Source: Kipferlia bialata
Lineage: Eukaryota > Fornicata
DNA: 31,957 nt
Assembly: GCA_003568945.1 (NCBI GenBank)
Contig: BDIP01000096.1
Coordinates: 1 to 31,957 of the forward strand
Direction of reading: 5' to 3'
Numbering within the stretch: position 1 is the first letter of the stretch; each line of letters opens with the position of its first letter. The notes under the pieces were generated by a model. It saw only the letters and a program-made list of their open reading frames with translations, was not told the origin of the DNA and searched no databases. Position numbers and translations under genes: made by a program. Below are positions 23,201 to 31,279 of the stretch, in pieces.

Positions 23201-24773
23201 TATATATAAGTATACATTCTCGTCCACTTGGACAGGTTCAACGTGGCTAACAAGGTGTGTATCATATATTGAATTATTGCTTTCCTGTGTATCATATACA
23301 ACCCTGCCTTACTGCTAGGACCGCGCCCCCTCCATCAATGACATCTGGCGTGCTGCAGACCTGTCTCCTGCCAAGAGATACACCGAGGAGCCATTCTGCA
23401 GACTCAATATGGTATGTATACACTTATACATGATAGTGATTTTATGTGCATGTATGTTAACTCCCCAGGTCCGCCATGCTGTTCTGTTGATGTACAGACT
23501 GGTGTACCAGGTGGTGCTCAACTTCCCACAGGGCAGGTACTACCCACGCTCTACCTCTCTCTCTATTCTGGTGCAGGTGCAGAGTGTGGTACTCTTTGTC
23601 CCTACTTATATATCCCCATTTAAGTATTCAAATACACAAGTATCTAATTCAGCCCCTTTGGCAACTAGTGGCGTATACTCAACCTTATATCTCTCTCTCT
23701 CTCTCTACCCCTTAGGCCCTTTGCCAAGGAGTGGCCGATGCCCAGTGCCAAGACACTCTCTACACGCAACACAGTCCTATGCCGGTACCTCTTCGACGCT
23801 ATATTCAGCCAGTATGCAGACAGGTGTGTGACAAGTCAACGTGTAACGTGCTATATTGTGCACTCTAACTCCTTAGGATCCTGGGTCTCTTCTCTGTCTC
23901 CGATGACTCTGATCTTGTCACAGCTGTGACTACTATATCCCCAAGGGAGAGACATGCATTCCTCGCCTCCTATGACACATACCTCACAGAGAAGGGGATC
24001 CCACCGGGTCACCCAGCATTTGAGAGGTGGGTGTAATCTTAGTATATTTCTTAGTATACATATGTCAACTGTCCTTACATCAGGATCTCAGCCCAGTTTG
24101 CCAGTCTGGCACAGGCCAGAGACCCATTCAGGTATCCCACCTCTATATACCTCTATCTCTATCTTTCTATCTATCTCTTTGTTTGCATTTTCTGGTTGAT
24201 AAGTTCCAAAGCTACCCACCGTGTCACCCCCCAGTGTGGTTGAGCAGATCAGGCTTGTCTATGTGTGCATCATAGACCAGTGTGCACTACTCAGGGAGGA
24301 GGTGTCTGCGGAGTTTCTGCAGGTATCACTATATTTATACATATATATATGCACTTATATTATATATACATCATACTGTATATAGTATTGTTCTGAGGGA
24401 GGAGGTGTCGACTGAGTTCCTACAAGTATATATTAATAACAAATCGTATATCATAGTATACATCATGTATAGATTGCCATTCACCCTCACCCCAGGCCAT
24501 CACTGTCCGATGCATCTTCAGTGCCTCCCAGGCCCCTGTCAACCTGGTCACAAACTGTGTACTCACTGCACTATTCTCAAGTGTGTCAGACGCACCGGAG
24601 GAGATCACATGCCCCTTCCTGGATGCTGACGTCAACCACGAGGCAACAGGTAGGGTGTATGATAGTGGATTGAACTAATTCTCAGCACATCATATATATC
24701 ATTGACACTTCTTCTCACTCTAGGCATGCGTCTCCGTATTGAGACGTCAGTGTACAATATCCTGAGGCGGTAG
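10427..24773 (+). CDS. Very large, about 50-exon gene for an unrecognised protein (~2,040 aa), RG-rich N-terminus with KH-like segments
   Basis: Reading phase can be followed from ATG 10427 to TAG 24773, with one unresolved junction. Exons: 10427-11376, 11559-11637, 11981-12222, 12704-12746, 12983-13070, 13384-13454, 13589-13710, 13863-13914, 14338-14408, 14885-14965, 15152-15221, 15308-15370, 15648-15737, 15879-15939, 16198-16242, 16314-16390, 16580-16824, 16991-17059, 17142-17220, 17404-17495, 17586-17717, 17864-17919, 17987-18104, 18171-18256, 18315-18485, 18649-18713, 18873-18991, 19149-19200, 19318-19923, 20039-20113, 20244-20301, 20499-20743, 20810-20906, 21089-21146, 21233-21315, 21498-21560, 21736-21874, 21968-22045, 22127-22209, 22329-22464, 22549-22598, 22787-22886, 23319-23411, 23469-23536, 23716-23823, 23877-24026, 24084-24131, 24235-24322, 24496-24649, 24724-24773. 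Residues 1-150 are Arg/Gly/Pro-rich. Two KH-like segments follow: one around GITEAAGHYCEIKPHSRDQV, one around FIRVLPEGFRVECKV. The rest is mostly helical with Arg/Glu-repeat inserts (exons at 16580, 18315, 19318) and a conserved-looking helical C-terminus. I recognise no family. The junction 12222/12704 does not keep phase as drawn; a small exon or other donor is missing there, beside a poly-C tract. Confidence 0.82.
11761..12020 (+). repeat. Exon-start echoes of exon 11981 (two copies plus true exon)
   Basis: The first 24 nt of the exon, GTCGAGTGCAAGGTGTCCTC and four more bases, occur at 11777-11800, then with 40 nt at 11891-11930, and in full at 11981. Each is preceded by an acceptor (TACTAG, TATTAG, CCCTAG). 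Copy sequences are identical over the shared part. Confidence 0.92.
12263..12305 (+). repeat. 43-nt poly-C in an intron of the 50-exon gene
   Basis: An uninterrupted C run lies about 40 nt after the donor at 12223. A second, broken C-rich tract follows near 12339-12360. This is the one intron of the gene whose flanking phases do not agree. Confidence 0.95.
12606..12718 (+). repeat. Exon-start echo of exon 12704
   Basis: CCCAG plus GTCCAGTCCGAGCTG at 12606-12620 repeats the start of the exon at 12704 (GTCCAGTCCGAACTG). The one difference, GAG to GAA, is synonymous. The echo then runs into a CT-rich tract. Confidence 0.85.
12857..13018 (+). repeat. Exon-start echo of exon 12983
   Basis: About 35 nt starting AGAATGAGACGTATGTGTCC at 12857-12891 repeat exactly the start of the exon at 12983. 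Both copies follow an acceptor (CTATAG, CCCTAG). The echo ends abruptly in a (TA)n tract at 12889-12914. Confidence 0.93.
13059..13141 (+). repeat. Exon-end echo of exon 12983-13070
   Basis: The exon end CTTCTACCCAAG with donor GTGTGT at 13071 recurs at about 13129-13139 with donor GTTTGT. The echo is short but lies where the pattern predicts, downstream of the exon. Confidence 0.6.
13281..13414 (+). repeat. Exon-start echo of exon 13384
   Basis: GCGCTAC, a C run, then TCCATGCA at 13281-13302 repeats the start of the exon at 13384. Both follow CCCTAG or CCCCTAG. The echo has one extra C in the run, which would shift the frame. Confidence 0.85.
13991..14375 (+). repeat. Four-copy array of an exon start (three echoes plus true exon 14338)
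   Basis: Units at 13991-14028, 14096-14133, 14205-14243 and in the exon at 14338 each follow an acceptor (CCCAG, TCCAG, TCCAG, CTAG). They encode PVLTHPYSFFSA once and PVITHPWSFFSA three times. Spacing is about 105-135 bp, filled with TA-rich sequence. Between copies GGT/GGG/GGA, CCT/CCC and GTC/GTT are silent; L/I and Y/W are not. Confidence 0.93.
14371..14617 (+). repeat. Exon-end echoes of exon 14338-14408 (one exact, one old)
   Basis: GTGCACACCAGCCAGGGTCA onward to the donor at 14409 is repeated exactly at 14479-14516 with donor GTGGGT. A more diverged third copy is at 14583-14617 (ACCAACCAGGGTTACGGGTA) with donor GTATTT. All lie downstream of the true exon end. Confidence 0.88.
14713..14920 (+). 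repeat. Exon-start echoes of exon 14885 (two copies plus exon)
   Basis: GATACCATCCAGTGCAGAAT at 14713 and GACACCATCCAGACTGTGCA at 14799 precede the true exon start GAAACTATCCAGACTGTCCA at 14885. All follow CTCAG. The first copy lacks three or four bases. The first two share the extension ATTCCTCTCTCTCT. Confidence 0.92.
15053..15178 (+). repeat. Exon-start echo of exon 15152
   Basis: GTCACAGACGTGTTCCCTGC at 15053 matches the exon start GTCACGGACGTGTTCCCTGC at 15152. In the echo the acceptor has become CTG instead of CAG, so it looks dead. Confidence 0.82.
15520..15677 (+). repeat. Exon-start echo of exon 15648
   Basis: ACACCCACATCCAG followed by GGCTTCTCCTTCCTGTCCAC-type sequence at 15534-15562 repeats the exon at 15648 exactly over about 30 nt plus its acceptor, then diverges into a CT tract. 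Confidence 0.93.
15768..16145 (+). repeat. Echoes on both sides of exon 15879-15939
   Basis: A degraded start copy (GCACTGTGCTGCA, 15773-15785) lies upstream with the acceptor lost. Two end copies lie downstream: TTCAGTGAACAGAGCAG with donor GTGTGA near 16019-16035, and GTGTCGGCATCCACATTCAG to GAGCAGAGC at 16113-16142 with the donor lost. The substitutions TCA/TCG, TCG/TCC and GAG/GAA are silent. Confidence 0.82.
16350..16484 (+). repeat. Exon-end echo of exon 16314-16390, all differences silent
   Basis: The last 40 nt of the exon (encoding LKDNATSLPPLLLG) recur at 16444-16482 with donor GTATAT. Five base differences are seen: CTC/CTG, CCC/CCA, CCA/CCC, TTG/CTG and CTT/CTG. All are synonymous. 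A TTTAG precedes the echo, so it could even act as a small exon. Confidence 0.92.
16669..16800 (+). repeat. GA-rich coding microsatellite
   Basis: Stretches of GAGAGAGAGA within exon 16580-16824 encode Arg/Glu repeats. Similar GA tracts are in exons 18315-18485 and 19318-19923. They interrupt otherwise structured sequence and are probably flexible charged loops. Confidence 0.85.
17171..17319 (+). repeat. Exon-end echo of exon 17142-17220
   Basis: ATTGACGTGGCACCCACCAC through CTGCTAG|GTATAT recurs at 17278-17318 as ATCGATGTGGCACCCACCAC through CTGCTTG|GTTGGT. Three differences (ATT/ATC, GAC/GAT, CTA/CTT) are all silent. Confidence 0.92.
20411..20522 (+). repeat. Exon-start echo of exon 20499 (degraded)
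   Basis: ACCCAGTGTCCCCCTCGA near 20414-20431 resembles the exon start ACCTAGTGTCCCCCTTGA at 20499. The upstream acceptor is not preserved in the same place. Confidence 0.6.
21629..21770 (+). repeat. Exon-start echo of exon 21736
   Basis: CACCCCCAG plus CCCTGTGATGGGCATCGATC at 21640 matches CTCCCAG plus CCCCGTCATGGGCATCGATG at 21736. CCT/CCC and GTG/GTC are silent. The copies diverge after the shared PVMGID codons, and the echo runs into CT repeats. Confidence 0.9.
22683..22818 (+). repeat. Exon-start echo of exon 22787 (acceptor lost)
   Basis: TAACCCCACTCCTTGCCGCA at 22683 resembles TAACCCCCAGCCCCTGCCGC at 22777. The fused branch point is kept, but AG has become CT in the echo. Confidence 0.7.
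22844..23254 (+). repeat. Four-copy array of an exon end (true exon plus three echoes)
   Basis: The end of exon 22787-22886 (MEYILFHLDRFNVANK) is repeated at 22964-23012, 23101-23142 and 23213-23254, each followed by GT (GTACAG, GTACGA, GTAAGA, GTGTGT). GCC/GCT is shared by all echoes. The last copy adds ATC/ATT, CTG/CTC, CTG/TTG (silent) and TTC/GTC (Phe to Val). Confidence 0.94.
24282..24425 (+). repeat. Exon-end echo of exon 24235-24322
   Basis: CTCAGGGAGGAGGTGTCTGC to CTGCAG|GTATCA recurs at 24391-24425 as CTGAGGGAGGAGGTGTCGAC to CTACAA|GTATAT. Five codon changes are silent (Leu, Ser, Phe, Leu, Gln) and one (GCG/ACT, Ala to Thr) is not. Confidence 0.9.
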
Positions 24774-25148
24774 GTAGTTCCCACTGAGTAAGAGAGATAT
24801 CTCCTCTTCGACTCAAACCCTTGAGTGTTTGTTGTGACTTGATATGTGTTGGTTAGTCAATTGTGTTCTTGTGTGGTTATGTTTCAATAGAAGTGAAGGC
24901 TCTTAGTGTATTGTACAACACTGTTGCACACCATAACTATACTACCAATATTAATAATATACGGACGTCAATCTATTCAAATCTGTCCGAAACAAGAACA
25001 TCAAACCAAGCGAAGTGCATTGGCTCAGCGGATATCATACATAATCAACACTTCCAACACAACCAATAATAAGAATGGGGCCAGTTATCGAGAAGTAACA
25101 CAAATATATAGAAAGTAGCCATGTAAGCGAACCCCACAGGACCCCTGA
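24774..25148. other. Convergent intergenic region
   Basis: 375 bp, AT-rich, lie between the stop of the 50-exon gene and the stop of the TTLL gene. No gene was seen. A short hairpin, ACTCAA (24811-24816) and TTGAGT (24821-24826) with a 4-nt loop, lies 38 bp after the first stop and could mark 3' end formation. Confidence 0.55.
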
Positions 25149-26697
25149 TCAGTTGTCCATGACTAGTCTAGGCAGCCACACAGCCTGGGGGCCATCGGTG
25201 GACCCTCTACGCACAGGTGCAACGTCAAAGCCATTACTAGACCCACTCAGAGGAGACCCCAGACTGTCTCTGTCAGTATCTCGCGTTGAACCTAGGGATA
25301 TGCGACGGGGATTGGCGTCTGCGTAGGAGAGGCCCCGGCGCCCACCTGGGGAGGAGGCTCTTTCTCCCCCTATCGAGTAGACTCTGCCCCTAGCAACGGC
25401 GTAACCCTGGGAGCTATGGGTAGTATGTGAGGCACCAGAGGGTGCTACTGCATCATAGTCCCTCTGCATCTCTCTCTCTCTCTCCCTCATGACAGAACCC
25501 CTCCGACTAACTGTACCGACGCTGGAGCTTCGAGAGACCTATTGATAAGACAAACACTCACATAAGAATAATTATAAGGATAGGATTCATTTAGTGTACA
25601 CACTACTTACCGTATGGCCTCTTGATTGTGGTCTGCCCCCCCTGCCACCTCTCCCCCGGGATCTACCCCTATTGGGTCTAGCCTTGGGACTCTTGCCAGG
25701 GCCATTCACGTGGTAGGTACGGCTATCCCTTGGGGCACTTCTGAGGATGAAAGAGAGAGAGTAAGGCAGAGAGAGAGAGAGAGAGAGAGAGATACTTGTA
25801 TATACCTAGCGTTTGGCTGTATCCGGAACCCATCACTGACAATGTGGGAGTCGACGTGGCTCTTGGGTCAGTGTTGTGTATATATATAACACAAATACAA
25901 ACCAATGACTCCATATACTATATATATGATAATTAGTAATAATAGTATGCGCTCACCTGCCCCATATACTCGTACAATGCCTCCAGCCTCGGTCTCCGTC
26001 CATCGAAAAAGTCGGTGTAGAATGACCCCGTGGTGGCAGGGAAGACCAGTCTGAACCCAGTGCTCTGAACGGCTGTGAGCTCACGTTGGAAGTTCCTAAG
26101 AGGTGAGCATAGGTACTATCATTATACATGTAGACAATACTCAGCGCAGAAAAAATACATGCGATTGTAAGATATCGTACCTGTGCAGGTGTGCGACCTC
26201 AGCCGTGGAGAGGACACTCTCCCTGGCCCCGTCCAGCCGCCACCTCTCTCGCCCTCTCGCCGTGCTACCAGCTGTACTCGTCCTAGGCATAGGGAGAGAG
26301 AGAGACCGGGCCATACTAAACCTGTTCGGTGTACCCGACATGGGTCTGGCTGATCTGTCAGGTCCGTTGTTCCTGACACCCCTGGAGACAGGGCGGGTGT
26401 CCCTAGTGCCCCTGTTAGGCGTTGACAGGCGCCGAGGGCCGCGTCTGCCACTGTACACAGAGCGGGGTTTGGGCTTCTTGCCACCCCTACAGTGAGAGAA
26501 GGGCAGGGATGGACAAAGATGATGGGAAAGTGATAGTATGTGTATTATATACATATACAGTAGAGTATATACCCACCTGCTCTGCAAGGGCATGAGCAAG
26601 GGAGATGCCGAGAGAGACGAGTGCAGGGGCCTCCCCGGGGTGTGTGTGCTGATGCCACATATGTTGAAGGACTCAGCAACGACTCTGGCTGGGGGGT

Positions 26698-26746
<49 letters not shown>

Positions 26747-29640
26747 TAGGGGTGAGAGACGCTTGTGTGGAACACACTGTGGGTCTAGATAGAGTGAGGG
26801 AGAGTACTGAGATAGACATCTAAGAACAAGAGCGAGAGAGAGGATGTACATACATTTGACAGCCATATCCAATGGTGAGTCCGTGGCAAAAGAGGGGCAG
26901 AAGTTGACCTGGGGGGTTAGATAAATGTACCTGGTATAAACATAACAGTATTGAACAAAGTACAAACACAATTCATATATACTATTTAGCTACCTCTAGC
27001 AGATATGGGTTCAGCGCATCGTCTATCAGAATGTCCACCCCGTATATCTCAAAGCACGCCGCCCCGACCCTACTCGATGATACATAGGGGGAGCCTGGGG
27101 TAAGTTGGTGTATGCCAATGTATGTAAGTAAGGAGTCGAGGTCCCTAACAAACAACAGACAACACATGTCGATTGACAATCAAGATATACAAGAGTATAA
27201 TGCTGTGAACAGGGTCTCCCTCACCTGATGACGCAGAGTGCTTATAGGAGTATCGGCTCGTGGTGTACCTGAGGGTGAGTCACATACTACGTAACCTGGA
27301 CCAATATACATTCTGGAAATGATACGACATACACATCTAAATAGTACAATACATATATACCTCGCCACCCTAGGCTCACACGACACCAGGGTCTTGATCA
27401 ACAGGCTGTCTATCCTCTTCTGCAGATGGGCGATGTCACTGGTGGTGTGGGTGCGGCCTGGGGTGAGACAATGTGTTTACCACTCACACTATGTATACGT
27501 TAGGAATCTCTGATCAACACTACATGACTATACTGTTGAAATATGCATCCGTATCAATAACTATATATAGACAAATACACATCCATACCTAGGTGCTCCC
27601 ACAGAGACCTCAGCGATCTCTTGCTGCCAGTGGTATCATCCTCATTGGTAGGTTGCTTGTAGAGGGAGCTGCGCCTATGTGGTTAGAGGGGCAACTAGGA
27701 ATGAAGAATACTGATAGAGTAATACTGGAAAGAAAGACAACATTGCCTATATATTCACTTACTCACTTGTTGATGCTGTAGTTTGTGAGGTGGGAGCACA
27801 GCTTCTCCCTAGATACATTGTGCATGTCACCATGCGAGTAGGGCCTGGTGGCTAGTCTAGCGTGTTAGAAGCGTGTTAGAAGCGTTAGTTAGAACACACA
27901 CATAACAAATACGTATATATATCTATATACACCTGACCAGCCCATCTTCGTGTAGGTACATGACTAGAGGGTCCCATGAGGTCACAAGGAGGTACACCCG
28001 GATGTCGAACTTCTTGGTCTCTGGGGGTGAGGCGGAGGTGCGTTTACGAAGTCAAATACCAAGTATCCCTTTGAGATAATTGAATAACAAAATAGATTTT
28101 TGACATGGTATGCGCTTTTACTATACTCCAGAGTGTATATCCTGCCTACCTAGCAGATATGGGTTGGATATGTACTCCGACACCACAAATGACCCAGCCC
28201 CGTGGGAGGGGAGGTCGGTCAGGTGGGACACGAGCCTGAGGGTTATATGACATGTATCTAACCAGTAAAACAGTAACATGAATATATTCGTTCCTATACA
28301 CTTGTCTTAACACACCTGTACACACCTTTACCAATTGTAGTTACACACACACAGACACACATTTATATATATACATATATACCTGATCCCCCTTCCGCAC
28401 GAGCTGCTGCTGGGCTTGACAATCAAGGGTGGGAACACTATGTCCCCATCCCTGTCTAGCCTAGTACCCACATCCTCACAGTACTCAACTAGCTGGGGGT
28501 TAGAAACCATTCTATATATACTGAGACTCTCATTCTCACTAGTACTACTTAACAAGCTGGGGTTAGCAAAAACATACATTAAGAAATACACTGTACATAC
28601 CTGCTTTGTGTCCCCTGGGAGGATCCATGACTTGGGGAAGAAGGACCAGTCCTCAGTGCGTCTGGAGGGAGAGAGAGAGACATAGAGAGAGAGAAGGAAT
28701 GGTAGCATATTGGGTAGGTTGTATTCTACAGTATGAAACACGGTCCTTGCAAATATACATATACTTGTTCATGTACCTTGTTTCTGCGTGTCTCTGGATG
28801 TTTCTGACCAGACAGTCCTTCCTGGGGTTAGGAGTGTATACATTAGTATGCATAGTTGTATATGTGTGTGTACATGGACAATTTGCAAACGCAGTACCAC
28901 ACGCGAATACCTTGTCATCTCGTATGACCTCCATATATAAGGTACAGAATCTCAGTACAAATATAGTATATGTAGTATGATATGTACCTTATCATCTCGT
29001 ATGACTTCCATATATAAGGTACAGAATCTCAGTACACATATTTCAATACATCATTTCAAATGTGCTATATGCACACACCTTGTCATCTCGTATGAGTGCG
29101 GGAAGTGGTTCAGACTCTGGTGTGTGGGGGTGGTCCTAACAGTGCTGGGGTGAGGGTGAGGACATGGAGAGAGAGCAATAGAGTACAGTGATTGGTTTGG
29201 TTTAGTATATATATAGATAGATACCTAGGCGGCACGTGCTTCCCACTCCAGTGCAGGTTCCAGTTGGACCCATTAGTCTTGACAAAGCCTGGGGGTGAGA
29301 CAGATACATATGGTAGTAATATAGACAACATAAGATGACCAGATGACCACATATCACACATCATATATTGAGGTATCTGCCGTTGGTCTTGACAAATCCT
29401 GGGGGTGAGAGGTTTACATAGACACATTGTAGGTAAAGAGAGTGATAGGTGGGATGATGAATTCACTGAACTAGAGTATAATACATTTCTCATATCAATG
29501 TCATATGTACCTGCCGCCTCCAGTGTTGCCCTCACTATGGCAGGGCATGTCCTGGTGACCTTGTAGTGCAGGGTGGGCCAGTTGCCTACGGGTGAGGGGG
29601 GGGGGGAGAGAGAGAGAATGAGGAGGAGGAGGTCCAGAAG

Positions 29641-29689
<49 letters not shown>

Positions 29690-30057
29690 GAAATCAGTGC
29701 ACATGCATATGAGCATACTACGGTGTGGACTATTCAGTACACATGCACACCTTGTGGGTTTGGCCTTGGTGTGAGTGACGACACTGCCTGAAAGTGCACA
29801 TAGTCCCTCCCTGCCCCCTGTGCAGGCACCCTACCCACTACGGTATGTGCCTGGGCAGCCCTCGCCAGTGCACTCTCTCCCTCCCCCCCTCTCTCCCTCT
29901 CCCCCTCCCTCACTCCTTGCCTTACACCTGTATCACTTTCATGCCCAGTGTCTATCTTCTCTGCAGTGCTCCCTCTCCCGCTACCAGGGTCCTGGCAGTC
30001 CGTATCTGTGTCAGTATCGCACTGCTGGTACTGAGAGACAGGCAGGGGTGCAGGCAT
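25149..30057 (-). CDS. Tubulin tyrosine ligase-like (TTLL) enzyme, probable tubulin polyglutamylase
   Basis: Twenty-one exons give 832 residues: 29751-30057, 29511-29585, 29225-29288, 29079-29135, 28777-28821, 28601-28661, 28383-28492, 28150-28235, 27933-28020, 27767-27856, 27589-27674, 27361-27457, 27225-27268, 26994-27094, 26854-26908, 26577-26688, 26181-26486, 25957-26095, 25806-25861, 25611-25740 and 25149-25538. Start is ATG at 30057. TTLL motifs occur in order: [27 protein letters not shown] (about 157-175), [25 protein letters not shown] (ATP-binding, about 228-240), [24 protein letters not shown] (272 on), HLTNYSINK (to 328), [20 protein letters not shown] and [14 protein letters not shown] (to about 451), then a conserved-looking [20 protein letters not shown]. 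The catalytic ATP-grasp residues (K, E, D, N of LLEVN) are present. The order resembles TTLL4-type ligases, which add glutamate to tubulin tails of axonemes. The C-terminus is basic and low complexity. Exon 26994-27094 starts at CTTACCCCAG; reading further upstream would break frame. Confidence 0.92.
25764..25792 (-). repeat. (GA)n microsatellite, sense (CT)n, TTLL intron
   Basis: It lies in the intron between exons 25806-25861 and 25611-25740 and reads as CT repeats in the transcript, as in other introns here. Confidence 0.9.
26701..26742 (-). repeat. (GA)21 microsatellite, sense (CT)n, TTLL intron
   Basis: One of the longest dinucleotide runs of the window, 12 nt from the acceptor of exon 26577-26688. 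It would form a strong polypyrimidine tract before that acceptor. Confidence 0.95.
28383..28566 (-). repeat. Exon-start echo of TTLL exon 28383-28492
   Basis: On the minus strand the acceptor GCTAACCCCAG plus CTTGTTAAGTA near 28548-28564 resembles CTAACCCCCAG plus CTAGTTGAGTA at the true exon start 28492. The echo lies upstream in gene direction, as for other start echoes. Confidence 0.7.
28909..29100 (-). repeat. Exon-end echoes of TTLL exon 29079-29135
   Basis: Sense TCATACGAGATGACAAG with donor GTGTGT (true end, 29079) recurs at about 28987-29003 with ATGATAAG|GTACAT and at about 28909-28925 with ATGACAAG|GTATTC. The two echoes also share about 35 nt upstream, so the unit is near 55 nt. 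Both lie downstream in gene direction. Confidence 0.93.
29266..29410 (-). repeat. Exon-start echo of TTLL exon 29225-29288, all differences silent
   Basis: Sense CTCACCCCCAG plus GCTTTGTCAAGACTAATGGG (true start 29288) recurs at about 29380-29410 as CTCACCCCCAG plus GATTTGTCAAGACCAACGGC. Codons GGC/GGA, ACT/ACC, AAT/AAC and GGG/GGC all keep GFVKTNG. Confidence 0.93.
29636..29685 (-). repeat. (GA)n microsatellite, sense (CT)n, first TTLL intron
   Basis: About 45 nt of near-perfect GA repeat lie in the intron between exons 1 and 2. A short poly-G is at 29598-29606. It is CT- and C-rich on the sense strand. Confidence 0.9.
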
Positions 30058-30397
30058 AGCCACTCTAGCAGAGTGACTCTACCTCTCTACCCTACACTCC
30101 GGCACTCTCTCCTCCCAATTCCACAGACCCAATACTGGCTCGATAGTACAGGTATAATACACACTTGAACTACTCTCTCAGGGGCTATTAACCAGAGTAG
30201 AGCTCCAGGTATCAGTATCCTCTGACCAGAAGAGTAGCACTCTGCTTCAAATGTTAGCAGAATAAGAGAGACAAAAACGACAAAGGGGTGTAGCGTTTGT
30301 CAGCTTGTCGAGGTCAGACAGTAGCTCGTCTGTCTCTTCACCTAACCGTATACCTAGTTATACACACCCACAACCAAGTTGAACCCCACCCCTTGCG
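30058..30397. promoter_or_regulatory. Divergent promoter region between TTLL and beta-trefoil genes
   Basis: 340 bp lie between opposite ATGs (30057 minus, 30398 plus). No open frame continues through it and no clear core element was found. Both promoters must lie here. A CTAACCGTAT and several acceptor-like strings occur close to the plus-strand ATG, so an untranslated first exon with an intron is possible. Confidence 0.45.
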
Positions 30398-31023
30398 ATG
30401 ATCGACGACCACCTGGTGCATCTGCCCACCGACGGTGCCTGTATTGCCCTGGAGAGTGTGCCCGGGTACTACCTCCACACCAAGAGGGGCAAGGTGTACT
30501 ACGACAAAGCCAAGCACTTTGGACCCAAGAACACATTCAGGTACATTGAGATCGCCAATGAGGGGCCAGACCACGCCGTCTGCCAGCTCGTGTGCACCGA
30601 TGGAGTGCTGATTGTACAGGTATGGGCAGGAGACTATATCTGACTGACAGATCAAGTGTACACACGGTTGCGTGTAGTGGGTATATGTATACTATGGGTT
30701 ATATATAGGATTGTTTATGTGCCGGAGACACGGTAGATCGTGTGGGAGTCGATATGTGTTGGGGTGGTGGTGTGTGTGGTAGTGTGCGAACCCTCTGACA
30801 GGATCTGAACCATATTTGATTATACACGCTTGTAAGTAACCAAAACAGCACTCTAATGGGTATATCTGTATATTGAGTGCCTCTACTGGCAATGACTGTG
30901 AAAGATACGCCTCTAGGCATCCGTGTTGTGTGTAACCCAGTCAATGTGTGAATTGGGTACCAATGTGTTTCCACCTACTCATGTACCTATCTCCCTTGTT
31001 TATCTCTCTACACCATTACCGTA

Positions 31024-31081
<58 letters not shown>

Positions 31082-31243
31082 ACCCTCAGAAGAAGAAGGT
31101 TGTGGTCACAGACAGGGTGACATTCAATGAGAAGGCACCCCACAAGCCAGAGAACTGGGGTGGGTGGATTGTTCTTCTCCCTAAGTATCTGTCTCCCCCC
31201 TCTCTTATGGTACTCCACATCCCAGAGTGTCCCCCCTCCCCCA

Positions 31244-31279
<36 letters not shown>

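Noticed and set aside
15115-30146. A 15-base string ACTGGCTCGATAGTA shared at about 15117 and 30133
   Set aside because: A single repeat of this length is expected by chance in 32 kb; the flanks do not match.
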